The notes under the pieces were generated by a model, which was not told the DNA's origin, did not search any database, and was given only the letters and a program-made list of their open reading frames with translations. The position numbers and the translations under genes were made by a program. Positions 52,357 to 61,297 of a DNA stretch of 64,000 bases are shown here, piece by piece. Source of the DNA: Ruegeria arenilitoris (GTDB lineage: Bacteria; Pseudomonadota; Alphaproteobacteria; Rhodobacterales; Rhodobacteraceae); NCBI RefSeq assembly GCF_013030985.1, contig NZ_WPYP01000006.1, forward strand, positions 186,001-250,000. Reading direction: 5' to 3'. Positions within the stretch are counted from its first letter, which is position 1. Each line of letters begins with the position of its first letter.

Positions 52357-53042
52357 TTGCGTGCCTCAAAGACACACACGTGATTCTTGAGTGTGCTTTC
52401 GGGAAATTTGCTTTTGACTTTATTGATGGCTTCAACCATTCGGCCATCGCCGAACCCACCCAGCAACATAAGGTATTTGTCCGTCACTCTGCGACTGAAC
52501 AACTCGTCGGACTCAAATACGACATCTTCATAGGCGAAATCTTCGCGCGACAGCGTGTTGTTCATCTCCTGCCGGACAACCGCGTGGAAACTTTCAAAAG
52601 CCTCTAAGAAGGCAGAATAGTCAGCAATGCCTATTTTGGCGCCTAAAGCGCTCAATGCCCGACGCGCATATTGATCATAGGGTGAAAACTCCAACGGATT
52701 CGCGCAAAACAGAAACTTGGACACCATCGAACACGGCTTCCCAGTCGTTCCCCTTATCTTGCGAAACGCCTCTAGCTCACTAACAAAATCTCCGTCCGCG
52801 ACGTTTACGCGGGTGCTGTATTTTTTGGTTAACTCGGCCAAACCATCCAAAACCGGGCCCCGATTGTCCGTTTTGACAGTACGCGCAAGCTGCCAGACTT
52901 TCAGAAACCTCGCGAAGCTATCAAGGTCAATGTTAGCATCAGATCTAATCTGATCGCTCACCGCTTTCTCTTGAACAAACCATGAGCGACTCGCTTCGAA
53001 ACAAGCCAGTTTCAATCGGTTCTTAGGATTGTAAAATTTCAA
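52353..53042 (-). CDS. AT-rich orphan protein of unknown function
   Basis: A 229-residue soluble protein from TTG 53042, with GGAGAG about six bases upstream. No family recognised. The central part 'KFLFCANPLEFSPYDQYARR' (near residues 108-127) has a P-x-x-F-x-P-Y-D-x-x-A-R pattern seen in several helical nucleic-acid-related proteins as I recall, which is weak evidence. Base composition is strikingly AT-rich for this genome (22/60 G+C at 52381-52440 against 38/60 at 52201-52260). Located downstream of moaE on the same strand and convergent with the coiled-coil gene. Looks horizontally acquired. Confidence 0.72.
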   Translation of the reverse strand: MKFYNPKNRLKLACFEASRSWFVQEKAVSDQIRSDANIDLDSFARFLKVWQLARTVKTDNRGPVLDGLAELTKKYSTRVNVADGDFVSELEAFRKIRGTTGKPCSMVSKFLFCANPLEFSPYDQYARRALSALGAKIGIADYSAFLEAFESFHAVVRQEMNNTLSREDFAYEDVVFESDELFSRRVTDKYLMLLGGFGDGRMVEAINKVKSKFPESTLKNHVCVFEARN

Positions 53043-53100
53043 AAAATACTCTCCAAAAATAGCACGATGCCCTGACTTTAACTAAACAAACCAGCGACCC

Positions 53101-53544
53101 TTACCAGCGGGTTAGTGCGTCTTCGTCCTCATCTTTGGCGGCAACCCATTCTTCACCGGTTTTGGTGATTTCTTTCTTCCAGAACGGCGCGCGGGATTTC
53201 AGGTAGTCCATCAGGTATTCTGCCGCCTCGAAGGCGTCCTTGCGGTGCGGCGCGGCCGTGGCCACCATCATGATCCGATCCCCCGGGGCCAAACGCCCGT
53301 GGCGGTGGATCACCAGCACATCCCCCAGCGACCAGCGTGATTGCGCCTCTTCGGCGATCTCGGTCAGGGCGCGTTCGGTCATGCCGGGGTAATGCTCGAT
53401 CTCCATCACATCCAGATCGCCGGATGCCAGATCGCGCACGACGCCGGTAAACGTCACAATCGCGCCGTTGGCCGCGTTGCCCGCCGCGAATGCGTTGGCC
53501 TCGGCCCCCAGGTCAAACGCTTCTTCCTGAACTGCGATGCGCAT
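53101..53544 (-). CDS. moaE: Molybdopterin synthase catalytic subunit MoaE
   Basis: Adds sulfur to precursor Z with MoaD to form molybdopterin. 147 residues from ATG 53544, one base after the moaD stop; a GTG three codons upstream is an alternative. 'GAIVTFTGVVRDLASGDLDV' and 'GDVLVIHRHGRLAPGDRIMM' are family motifs, and 'FEAAEYLMDYLKSRAPFWKK' near the end holds the catalytic Lys region. Co-transcribed with moaD and pgsA. Confidence 0.94.
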   Translation of the reverse strand: MRIAVQEEAFDLGAEANAFAAGNAANGAIVTFTGVVRDLASGDLDVMEIEHYPGMTERALTEIAEEAQSRWSLGDVLVIHRHGRLAPGDRIMMVATAAPHRKDAFEAAEYLMDYLKSRAPFWKKEITKTGEEWVAAKDEDEDALTRW

Positions 53545-53545
53545 C

Positions 53546-53791
53546 TTAGCCACCGGTCATCGGCGGGAAGAACGCGACCTCGCGCACACCGGCCAGCGAG
53601 GCGTCAAAGTCCGACAGTTCCTGATCCAACGCCACCCGCAGCGCGGACAGATCGGCAAAGGCTGCCGCATAACGGTCTTCACGCGCGCTGAGTTCGGCCA
53701 CCAGATCGGAGACCGTCGCGGCCTGTGTTTCGACCTTCTCTTTCGGCAGGCCGATGCGTTCGCGCACCCAGGCGAAATACAGAACGTCCAT
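53546..53791 (-). CDS. moaD: Molybdopterin synthase sulfur carrier subunit MoaD
   Basis: An 81-residue ubiquitin-like protein whose C-terminal Gly-Gly (ending 'FFPPMTGG') is converted to a thiocarboxylate that supplies the dithiolene sulfurs of molybdopterin. 'MDVLYFAWVRERIGLPKEKV' at the N-terminus matches the family. It starts three bases after the pgsA stop and ends one base before moaE. Confidence 0.94.
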   Translation of the reverse strand: MDVLYFAWVRERIGLPKEKVETQAATVSDLVAELSAREDRYAAAFADLSALRVALDQELSDFDASLAGVREVAFFPPMTGG

Positions 53792-53794
53792 CGG

Positions 53795-54463
53795 TTAGCT
53801 CTCCTTCAGATGGGGCATGGCTTTACGTAGGTAGTCATAGCCGGTGATCAATGTCAGCGTCGCAGCGATCCACAACAGCCACAATCCGATGCGGCCCGAC
53901 CAGAACATCCCTTCCAGATGCCAGCGGATGTGGTTGAAGTCCTCGACCTGCCCAGTCAGAACCTGATCAATGACCGTAGGGTCCATCCCAAAGGTGGCCA
54001 TGACAAAATTATGCTCGAAGATCCCCTGCGAGAACAAAACCGCGATGGCAATCATCTGCGCGGTCGTCTTCCACTTGGCCAGCTTGGTCACCTTCAGCGT
54101 GCCCGCCGTATCGCCAAGATATTCACGCAGGCCCGAGACGAAAACCTCGCGGAACAGAATCACAGTGGCAGGCAGCACCAGCCACGGCGTCCAATGTTCG
54201 GTCGAATAGCCCACAAGGATCATCAGCGCGATCACCACCATTGCCTTGTCGGCAATCGGGTCCATCATCGCGCCGATCTTGGTTTCCTGTTTCCAGGCAC
54301 GGGCCAGGTAGCCGTCGAACCAGTCGGTTATTGCCGCTGTCAAAAACAGGATCAGCGCGAACCAGTCCGCATAGGGTCGAGTAAAATACAGAAACATCAC
54401 GGCCAGACCGGGAGCCGCAACAAGGCGCAGCACCGTCAGGATATTGGGCAGGTTCCACTTCAT
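53795..54463 (-). CDS. pgsA: CDP-diacylglycerol-glycerol-3-phosphate 3-phosphatidyltransferase
   Basis: Makes phosphatidylglycerophosphate in the inner membrane. 222 residues, four to five helices. The CDP-alcohol phosphotransferase motif (D-G-x2-A-R-x8-G-x3-D-x3-D) reads 'DGYLARAWKQETKIGAMMDP' at about residues 49-68, then 'IADK'. N-terminal 'MKWNLPNILTVLRLVAAPGL' is typical of PgsA. Upstream of moaD and moaE in the same operon, a grouping commonly seen in alphaproteobacteria next to uvrC. Confidence 0.94.
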   Translation of the reverse strand: MKWNLPNILTVLRLVAAPGLAVMFLYFTRPYADWFALILFLTAAITDWFDGYLARAWKQETKIGAMMDPIADKAMVVIALMILVGYSTEHWTPWLVLPATVILFREVFVSGLREYLGDTAGTLKVTKLAKWKTTAQMIAIAVLFSQGIFEHNFVMATFGMDPTVIDQVLTGQVEDFNHIRWHLEGMFWSGRIGLWLLWIAATLTLITGYDYLRKAMPHLKES

Positions 54464-54646
54464 GGACCGACCCTACATCGCCGGTCCGGGACAGAAAAGA
54501 CGGGCTGGCAAAAAACTGGCCCGATCACAGGCAGTTGCGGGGCCAAAAGGCAAAGGGTCGCAACCGGGAACTCTCAGTCAGATACAGCTTGGCGCGCGGC
54601 GTCTTTGCGGTCAGATTGGCGGACGGCTCAGGAGCGACCGCACAGC

Positions 54647-55531
54647 ATGACCGCACATATTCAAACCGACCCCCGATCCAACCTGATCGGCAGCGCCTGG
54701 ATGATCGCCGGCATGGCGCTTTTCGCGCTGGAGGATGCGCTGTTGAAGGGCGCGTCCGCCGCGTTGCCGATCTGGCAGATTCTGATCCTGTTCGGGGCGG
54801 GTGGAACGGTGATCTTTGCAGCGGTGGCGCTGTTGCGTGGCACCAACCTGTTTCACCGAGACGTGCTGTCGCGCCCGATGAAAGTGCGGGTGCTGTTCGA
54901 GATTCTGGGGCGGCTGTTCTATGTGCTGGCGATCACGCTGACGCCCCTGTCCGCCGCCACGGTGATCTTGCAAGCCACGCCACTGGTCGTCGTCGCGGGC
55001 GCGGCGTTGTTCTTTGGCGAGGCGGTCGGCTGGCGACGCTGGAGCGCCATTCTGATCGGTCTGATCGGCGTGGTGATCATCATCCAACCGACCGGAGACA
55101 GTTTCTCGGCCCTGTCCATCCTTGCAGTGCTGGGCATGTTGGGCTTTGCCGGGCGGGATCTGGCCAGCCGTGCTGCACCTGCAACGCTTGGGACCGAGGT
55201 ACTGGGGTTCTATGGCTTTCTCTGCATCGTGGTCGCGGGTCTGGCCTATCGGTTCTGGGAGGGCGCGCCGATGGCGTCGCTGGACCTACACACAAGCCTG
55301 CATGTGGGTGGCGCGATCCTGATGGGCACGGCAGCTTACGCCGCGCTGATGAAAGCCATGCGGACCGGAGAAGTCTCGGCCGTCACCCCGTTCCGCTATT
55401 CCCGGTTGCTGTTTGGTGTCGGCTTGGGCGTGGTGATGTTTGGCGAGCAGCTGGATCAGACCATGTGGATCGGAAGCGCGCTGATCGTGGCCTCGGGGCT
55501 GTATATCCTGTGGCGCGGACGAAAGGCCTAG
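54647..55531 (+). CDS. DMT-family (EamA) transporter
   Basis: A 294-residue inner-membrane protein with ten predicted helices in two EamA repeats ('[20 protein letters not shown]' begins the first; '[20 protein letters not shown]' begins the second). ATG 54647 follows AGGAG. Substrate unknown; the family exports or imports small metabolites. It is on the opposite strand to its neighbours and is inserted between uvrC and pgsA, overlapping the uvrC stop by four bases. Confidence 0.9.
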   Translation: MTAHIQTDPRSNLIGSAWMIAGMALFALEDALLKGASAALPIWQILILFGAGGTVIFAAVALLRGTNLFHRDVLSRPMKVRVLFEILGRLFYVLAITLTPLSAATVILQATPLVVVAGAALFFGEAVGWRRWSAILIGLIGVVIIIQPTGDSFSALSILAVLGMLGFAGRDLASRAAPATLGTEVLGFYGFLCIVVAGLAYRFWEGAPMASLDLHTSLHVGGAILMGTAAYAALMKAMRTGEVSAVTPFRYSRLLFGVGLGVVMFGEQLDQTMWIGSALIVASGLYILWRGRKA

Positions 55532-57402
55532 CCCTTGTCGTGAAAGAAGTCATAGACCTTTTGCGCCAACCCGGCTGAGATTCCATCCACGGCTTTCAAG
55601 TCCGCCAGATTGGCGCGGCTGACCGCCTTGGCGCTGCCGAAATGGGTCAGCAAGGCCCGTTTGCGCGCCGCCCCGACGCCGGGGATTTCGTCCAGCGGGG
55701 TCGCCCCCACGGCCTTGGCCCGTTTCGCACGGTGCGTGCCAATGGCGAACCGGTGCGCCTCGTCCCGCAGGCGCTGGATGAAATACAGCACGGGATCGTT
55801 GCGTTTCAACGCAAAGGCGCGCTGACCGATGCGGTGGAACTCTTCCTTGCCGTGGTCGCGGTCGACACCTTTGGCAACGCCGACCATCGGGATGTCTTCG
55901 ACACCATGTTCAACCATGATCTCATGCACCGCACTCACCTGTCCGGCGCCGCCGTCGATCAGCAGAAGGTCGGGCCACATGCCCTTTTCGCGATCCGGGT
56001 CTTCTTTCTGCAAGCGCGTGAAGCGGCGGGTCAGAACTTCTTTCATCATCCCGAAGTCGTCACCCGGTGTCAGATCATCCCCGCGAATGTTGAACTTGCG
56101 ATAGGCGTTCTTCATGAACCCCTCGGGGCCCGCGACGATCATGCCGCCCACCGCATTTGTGCCCTGAATATGAGAGTTGTCGTAGACCTCGATCCGGCCC
56201 GGCGGGTTTTCCAGGTCAAACGCCTCGGCCACACCGCGCAGCAGCTTGGCCTGCGTTGCGCTTTCCGACATGCGGCGGGCCAGCGACTCGCGCGCATTGC
56301 GCAGGGCTCCGGCAACCAGTTCCTGTTTCTCGCCGCGTTGAGGAACTAGGATTTCCACCTTGCGGCCCGCCTTTTCAGACAGAGCCTCCTGCATCAGATC
56401 GGCGTTCTCGATCCCATCCGACAGGATCAACTGACGCGGCGGTTCCTTGTTGTCGTAAAACTGGCCAAGGAACGCCTCCATAACCTCAGCCGGGGACACA
56501 TCGGCCCCAACCCGAGGGTAGAAATCCTTGTTCCCCCAGTTCTGGTTCGCGCGGATGAAAAACACCTGCACACAGGCCTGCCCGCTGTCCATGTAAAGGC
56601 CGATCACATCCGCCTCGGCCACGCCGCGCGGGTTGATGCCTTGCGAGGTCTGCACCTGCGTCAGCGCCCGAATACGGTCGCGCAGACCGGCGGCACGTTC
56701 GAACTCCATTGCCTCGGAGGCGGCCATCATCTGCTCGGCCAGCTCCTCCTGCACCTTGGTTGAACGCCCCGACAGGAACCGTTTCGCATCCCTGACGCTT
56801 TCGCGGTAATCATCCTCGGAAATCAGCCCGACACATGGACCGGAACAGCGTTTGATTTGGTAAAGTAGACAGGGCCGTGTGCGGCTGTCGAACATGGAAT
56901 CCGAGCAGTTGCGCAGCAGGAACGCCTTTTGCAGCTGGTTCAGCGTCCGGTTCACAGCACCTGCGCTGGCGAAGGGACCGAAATAGGCGCCCTTCTCTTT
57001 CTTCGCCCCACGATGCTTCTTGATCTGCGGGAACGCATGATCCTTGGCGACAAGAATATTCGGAAAACTCTTATCGTCCCGCAACAGCACGTTGTACTTG
57101 GGCTTGAGCTGCTTGATCAGGTTCTGCTCCAGAAGCAGCGCCTCGGTCTCGGTCCGCGTGGTCAGGAACATCATCGAAGCGGTCGAGGCGATCATCTTCT
57201 CGATCCGCCCGGAATGGCCCGGGCGCGTATAGTTCGACACCCGCGCCTTCAGGTTCCGCGCCTTGCCCACGTAAAGAACTCGGCTGTCGGAATCTAGCAT
57301 CCGATACACACCGGGCGAGCTGTCCAGCGTTTTCACGTAACGCTGGATACAAGCATAGCCGGTGGGCTGAATGTCCGGATTCGATTCGTTCTGGATCGTC
57401 AT
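55528..57402 (-). CDS. uvrC: UvrABC system protein C
   Basis: Nucleotide-excision-repair endonuclease that makes the two incisions around a lesion with UvrB. About 624 residues from ATG 57402 (an in-frame ATG nine codons earlier, 57429, is possible; neither has a strong ribosome site). GIY-YIG domain '[20 protein letters not shown]' at the N-terminus, UvrB-binding region near '[20 protein letters not shown]', RNase-H-like endonuclease domain ('[20 protein letters not shown]') and C-terminal helix-hairpin-helix ('[20 protein letters not shown]'). Confidence 0.95.
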   Translation of the reverse strand: MTIQNESNPDIQPTGYACIQRYVKTLDSSPGVYRMLDSDSRVLYVGKARNLKARVSNYTRPGHSGRIEKMIASTASMMFLTTRTETEALLLEQNLIKQLKPKYNVLLRDDKSFPNILVAKDHAFPQIKKHRGAKKEKGAYFGPFASAGAVNRTLNQLQKAFLLRNCSDSMFDSRTRPCLLYQIKRCSGPCVGLISEDDYRESVRDAKRFLSGRSTKVQEELAEQMMAASEAMEFERAAGLRDRIRALTQVQTSQGINPRGVAEADVIGLYMDSGQACVQVFFIRANQNWGNKDFYPRVGADVSPAEVMEAFLGQFYDNKEPPRQLILSDGIENADLMQEALSEKAGRKVEILVPQRGEKQELVAGALRNARESLARRMSESATQAKLLRGVAEAFDLENPPGRIEVYDNSHIQGTNAVGGMIVAGPEGFMKNAYRKFNIRGDDLTPGDDFGMMKEVLTRRFTRLQKEDPDREKGMWPDLLLIDGGAGQVSAVHEIMVEHGVEDIPMVGVAKGVDRDHGKEEFHRIGQRAFALKRNDPVLYFIQRLRDEAHRFAIGTHRAKRAKAVGATPLDEIPGVGAARKRALLTHFGSAKAVSRANLADLKAVDGISAGLAQKVYDFFHDKG

Positions 57403-57692
57403 GGGCCTGAGATATGATTCCCTGACCATGGCTGCAATCTTGAGGGCCCCAGATCAAGAGAAAACAAATCCACGGTTTCTGTGGATAACTATGCAGATAA
57501 GTTTCCGGGAGAGGCGAAATCCCCTTGCATACTTGGAGATTCATTAAGTTGCACAAAAATTAGGCACATTACTAAGGCGTTGTTTTTAATTAACTTTATT
57601 TTGTGCACAAGGCAAGTATATGAAAAAAAAGACATTTTTGTAACGGGCAGGTAACGGAAGTGCGAGCAGTGCAAAACTTGCAGCGATTATGT
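57403..57692. other. AT-rich intergenic region upstream of uvrC
   Basis: 290 bases without a supportable gene. Composition drops sharply (16/60 G+C at 57541-57600 by hand count) in a high-GC genome. Contains TTGTGCACAA, a perfect 10-bp palindrome at about 57601-57610, and a related TTGCACAA nearby at about 57549. This is promoter-like DNA for uvrC and also the 3' flank of the SDR gene. A 61-codon frame inside it has no protein-like features. Confidence 0.5.
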
Positions 57693-58472
57693 CTATTCTA
57701 CGCCCAAAACATCTGGGGTTTGCCAGCCCAGATGCTGCCCTCCATCCACGCACAATAGCTGCCCGGTAACCGCGTGCGCGTCCAGAAAATACCCCAAGGC
57801 AGCAGTGATATCCGAGGGGTTCGCCCCGCGCTCCAAAACCGTGTTGGCGCGTTGTGCCCTAAAGTGGTCTTCGGATTGCCGATGCCCCTGAATCGTCGGA
57901 CCGGGGCCAATCGCGTTGACGCGGATCGCAGGGGTCAGCGCCTGCGCGGAAGTCCGGGTCAGCGCCCACAGGCCCATCTTGGCGATGGTGTAGGACATGA
58001 ACTCGGGCGTCAGTTTGCGCACCCGCATGTCGACCATATTGACGATCAGACCGGTGGCGACGGGCTCGCCCGCCTCATCCGTAGCGGGCGTCAGACCCTG
58101 TTCCGCCATCGCCTGCGTCAGCACGAAGGGCGCACGCAGGTTGCTGTCCATATGCCGGTCCCAGCTTTGCCGAGTGGCCGTGCGGATATTGTCGTATTCA
58201 AAGATCGAGGCGTTGTTGACCAGACAGGTGATCGGCCCGCCCAGCAATTCTGCCGCACGGGGCAGCAGCGCGCTGACCTGTGCCTCGTCCAGCAAATCGG
58301 CCTGCAAAGCCACCGCCTTGCGACCCAGGGCCTGAACCTCGGCTACGGTCTCTTGCGCGGGTTGCTCCGAGGTCGCGTAATGCACGGCGACGTCATAGCC
58401 GCGGCGCGCCAGATACAGCGCCATGGCCCGTCCAAGGCGAATTCCGGCACCGGTCACTAACGCTCGGGTCAT
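57693..58472 (-). CDS. Short-chain dehydrogenase, pteridine-reductase-like
   Basis: A 259-residue NAD(P)-dependent SDR. N-terminal nucleotide motif 'ALVTGAGIRLGRAMALYLAR' (T-G-x3-R-x-G, with Arg as in FolM/PTR1-type enzymes), 'CLVNNASIFEYDN', and catalytic 'SYTIAKMGLWALT' (Y-x3-K). The 'VNMVDMRVRKLTPEFMSYTI' block resembles pteridine/dihydrofolate reductases. Substrate not proven. It lies upstream of uvrC on the same strand across the AT-rich gap. Confidence 0.87.
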   Translation of the reverse strand: MTRALVTGAGIRLGRAMALYLARRGYDVAVHYATSEQPAQETVAEVQALGRKAVALQADLLDEAQVSALLPRAAELLGGPITCLVNNASIFEYDNIRTATRQSWDRHMDSNLRAPFVLTQAMAEQGLTPATDEAGEPVATGLIVNMVDMRVRKLTPEFMSYTIAKMGLWALTRTSAQALTPAIRVNAIGPGPTIQGHRQSEDHFRAQRANTVLERGANPSDITAALGYFLDAHAVTGQLLCVDGGQHLGWQTPDVLGVE

Positions 58473-58493
58473 GGACGCTTCCTCTTGATCAAA

Positions 58494-59456
58494 TCACGCC
58501 AGCAACACGACGACGTAGACTGCATATAGCAGGGTCAACACGAAACCCCAGGTGCGTGTGATGTCCTGTTTGAAAAACACGAACGGGGCCAGCAGCAGCG
58601 AGGCACCCAGCATCACCCACAGGTCGAACCGCAGGAATTCCGGATCTACGGGAATCGGTCCGACCAGGGTAGCAATCCCGACAATGGCCAGCAGGTTGAA
58701 CATGTTCGACCCGATCACATTGCCCAGCGCCACATCCGCCTGCCGCCGCAGCGCCGCCATCACTGTTGTCGCCAGTTCCGGCAAAGATGTCCCGACCGCA
58801 ACCAGCGTCAAGCCGATCACTGTTTCGCTGACGCCGTAGGTGAGGGCGATGACCGTGGCATATTCGACCAGAAGATGCGCGCCCATTGGCAGGCCGATCA
58901 GGCCCAGCACCAGATAGACCGAGATCTTCCAGTAGGCCATGTTGGGGTCGGCCTCTTCCAGACCGTCCAGTTCCTCATCCTCGGCGCAGGCTTGTCCGCA
59001 GGCTTTGCGGTGGGCGTGCGCCTCGCGGAAGGCGTTCCACAGGATCAGAGCCAATGCCGCCAGCAGGATAGCGCCGCTGACCAAGGTGAACACGCCGCAG
59101 AAGGCCAGACCGATGAACAGCACCGAGGCCAGCAGCATGAAGACATAGTTCCTGCGGCTGTTGCATTCGCTGGTGTGCAACGTCGACAGCAAGGCCGGTA
59201 CGCCCAGAACCAACAGGATATTCGCCGTATTCGACCCAACCACGTTACCCAGTGCAATGCCCGGCGCGTTTTCCTTGATCGCGCTGATGGCAATCAAAAG
59301 CTCGGGCGCCGAGGTGCCAAAGGCCACGATCGTCAGGCTGACGATCAGCGCGGGCACGCCCATGCGCAGGCTCAGGTTCACCGCGCCGCGCACCAGCGCG
59401 TCGCCTGCCAGCAGCAGGATCAGCAGACCGAGGCCGGATAACAGCCATGCCGTCAT
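58494..59456 (-). CDS. Calcium/sodium antiporter (YrbG-like)
   Basis: Inner-membrane CaCA-family exchanger, 320 residues and about ten helices in two inverted repeats. Alpha motifs: 'SLTIVAFGTSAPELLIAISA' (repeat 1) and 'LTLVAVGTSLPELATTVMAA' (repeat 2), each followed by 'GNVVGSNTANILLVLG'-type and 'GNVIGSNMFNLLAIVG' segments. AAGGAGG precedes ATG 59456. The start overlaps the zinc-ribbon microprotein stop as ATGA, so it belongs to the sppA operon. Confidence 0.92.
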   Translation of the reverse strand: MTAWLLSGLGLLILLLAGDALVRGAVNLSLRMGVPALIVSLTIVAFGTSAPELLIAISAIKENAPGIALGNVVGSNTANILLVLGVPALLSTLHTSECNSRRNYVFMLLASVLFIGLAFCGVFTLVSGAILLAALALILWNAFREAHAHRKACGQACAEDEELDGLEEADPNMAYWKISVYLVLGLIGLPMGAHLLVEYATVIALTYGVSETVIGLTLVAVGTSLPELATTVMAALRRQADVALGNVIGSNMFNLLAIVGIATLVGPIPVDPEFLRFDLWVMLGASLLLAPFVFFKQDITRTWGFVLTLLYAVYVVVLLA

Positions 59457-59623
59457 GTACGGCCTCCTTTTTCGCAGGCACACGGGCCTTTGCCGATCCT
59501 GAACCGTCCACAGCGCGGGCATCTTGAGGATTGCAACCGCTTCTGCCCCGGAAAGCGCAGCTTGCCGAACATCGCCAGGACTCCCATGGCGATCAGGAAA
59601 AGGGTGACAATCTTGATAATCAC
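59453..59623 (-). CDS. Single-helix microprotein with Cys4 zinc-ribbon-like tail
   Basis: A 56-residue protein from GTG 59623, one base after the sppA stop. It has one hydrophobic N-terminal helix ('VIIKIVTLFLIAMGVLAMFG'), then 'KLRFPGQKRLQSSRCPRCGR' and 'GPCACEKGG': C-x2-C and C-x-C pairs that could hold a metal. Its stop overlaps the antiporter start (ATGA). Such genes are easily missed because of size and GTG start. Function unknown, but tight coupling suggests it works with SppA or the exchanger. Confidence 0.8.
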   Translation of the reverse strand: MIIKIVTLFLIAMGVLAMFGKLRFPGQKRLQSSRCPRCGRFRIGKGPCACEKGGRT

Positions 59624-59624
59624 G

Positions 59625-60422
59625 TCACAAACCGAAACGCGCGTAGGCGGCGCGCTCCTCAAGCCCGGCGATGGCATCCTGCGCCAGTGATGCGCCAAAC
59701 CGCGACCAGATCGGTTTGCGCAGCCCATAGCGGCGGAACTTGACCTTGTCGCCAAAGCGTTCCTGCATATTGGGTTTCAAATGCGCGATACCGTCGATCA
59801 GACCCAGCTCCTGCGCCCGTCGCGCCAGCCAGATTTCACCGGTGAACAGGTCCTGGCTTTCGTCCAGCTTGCCGCTGCGCCGAGTTTTGACATGGGTGAT
59901 GAAATTTTCGTGGATATCAGCCAGCAGTCCTTCCAGCCGGGCGACATCCTCTTTCTTTTCAGGCGAAAACGGGTCGAGCATGGATTTCGACTCGCCCGCC
60001 GTATGCACGCGCCGTTCGATCCCCTGACGTTTCAGCAGCACATGCGCGCCAAAGCTCGACGATATCACCCCGATCGAACCCAGAACCGAGCTGTCATCGG
60101 CATAAATCTCATCCGCAGCGGCGGCCAGCCAATAGCCACCCGAGGCTGCCACGTCCTCGACAAAGGCGATGACAGGAACATCCAGTTCCTCGGACAAGCG
60201 CCGGATACGCGCGCCGATCAACGAGCTTTGCACCGGTGAGCCACCCGGCGAGTTGACCTCGAGCGCGACGGCGGCAGGTTTTCCCTTGCGAAAGGCTTTT
60301 TCAAGCACGGGGGCCAGCGCGGTGTCGGACATCGATCCACGTCCGGCCATCCCGATGGCACCGGACAGGCGCACAACGGCCACGCAGGGTTGCTTTTTGA
60401 GAAACGGCAGGCTGAGTTTCAT
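59625..60422 (-). CDS. sppA: S49-family serine peptidase (SppA/SohB-like)
   Basis: Signal-peptide-peptidase-type protease of 265 residues from ATG 60422. Catalytic Ser lies in 'VEDVAASGGYWLAAAADEIY' near residue 112, preceded by 'LEVNSPGGSPVQSSLIGARI', with Lys in 'LDPFSPEKKEDVARLEGLL' as candidate general base. 'SSVLGSIGVISSSFG' and 'FTGEIWLARRAQELGLIDGI' are family blocks. It lacks a long N-terminal membrane segment. First gene of sppA - microprotein - antiporter. Confidence 0.91.
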   Translation of the reverse strand: MKLSLPFLKKQPCVAVVRLSGAIGMAGRGSMSDTALAPVLEKAFRKGKPAAVALEVNSPGGSPVQSSLIGARIRRLSEELDVPVIAFVEDVAASGGYWLAAAADEIYADDSSVLGSIGVISSSFGAHVLLKRQGIERRVHTAGESKSMLDPFSPEKKEDVARLEGLLADIHENFITHVKTRRSGKLDESQDLFTGEIWLARRAQELGLIDGIAHLKPNMQERFGDKVKFRRYGLRKPIWSRFGASLAQDAIAGLEERAAYARFGL

Positions 60423-60535
60423 GGATGCCGATGTAGAGTGCACCCAACCGGTAAACAAGGGACCGTTTGGCCGATAGTGGTGACGTGAACACATTTCCCA
60501 AGGTCAGTGGGCAAAAATGCAACGCCCGACACAGC

Positions 60536-61297
60536 CTAGCTGCGAATGCGCCAACCGGTTTTGAAGATCCAGCCGATGATGCCCAGGCACAGGCCGGTAA
60601 AGGCCAAGATGGCCAGCAGGCTGAACCCGATCGGGACATCCGCCAACCCGTAGAACGACCACCGAAAGCCCGAAATCAGATAGACCACAGGATTGAACAA
60701 CGTGATGGTCTGCCATACTGGCGGCAGCATGGACACGGAATAGAAAGTCCCGCCCAGAAAGATCAGCGGCGTCACCACCAGTTGCGGCACCAGCGACATC
60801 TGTTCAAAGTTGCTGGCCCAGATGCCTATGATGAACCCCAGCAGCGAAAAACTGAGGCAGGTCAGGATCAGAAACACCGCCATCGCAAACGGGTGTTCGA
60901 TGCGTAAATCCACGAAAAATGAGGCCGTTACGAGGATGACCAATCCCACGAACAGCGCCTTGGTCGCCGCTGCTCCGACATATCCGATCACGATCTCGAT
61001 AAAGTTCACCGGGGCGGAGAGCAGTTCGTAAATCGTGCCCAGAAACTTGGGGAAATAGATACCGAAAGACGCATTGGAAATCGCCAGCATCACCACCGAC
61101 AGCATGATCAGCCCCGGCACGATGAAGGCACCGTAGGACACCCCTTCGACCTCTTGAATACGGCTGCCGATGGCGGTGCCGAAGACCACGAAATACAACG
61201 AGGTCGACAGGACCGGAGACAGAAAGCTCTGCGCCAATGTGCGGAAGAACCGGGCCATTTCGAACCGGTAGATGGCGGCGATAGCGGACCAGTTCAT
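60536..61297 (-). CDS. ABC-2-type transporter permease
   Basis: A 253-residue permease with about six helices, including '[20 protein letters not shown]' and '[20 protein letters not shown]', and the ABC-2 motif region '[20 protein letters not shown]'. Partner of the adjacent ATPase (ATGA overlap). This pair fits the YadG/YadH-like exporter group. Substrate unknown. Confidence 0.92.
   Translation of the reverse strand: MNWSAIAAIYRFEMARFFRTLAQSFLSPVLSTSLYFVVFGTAIGSRIQEVEGVSYGAFIVPGLIMLSVVMLAISNASFGIYFPKFLGTIYELLSAPVNFIEIVIGYVGAAATKALFVGLVILVTASFFVDLRIEHPFAMAVFLILTCLSFSLLGFIIGIWASNFEQMSLVPQLVVTPLIFLGGTFYSVSMLPPVWQTITLFNPVVYLISGFRWSFYGLADVPIGFSLLAILAFTGLCLGIIGWIFKTGWRIRS

Noticed and set aside
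57489..57674. 61-codon frame in the AT-rich gap upstream of uvrC
   Set aside because: No ribosome site, no recognisable domain and an amino acid pattern expected from AT-rich non-coding DNA.
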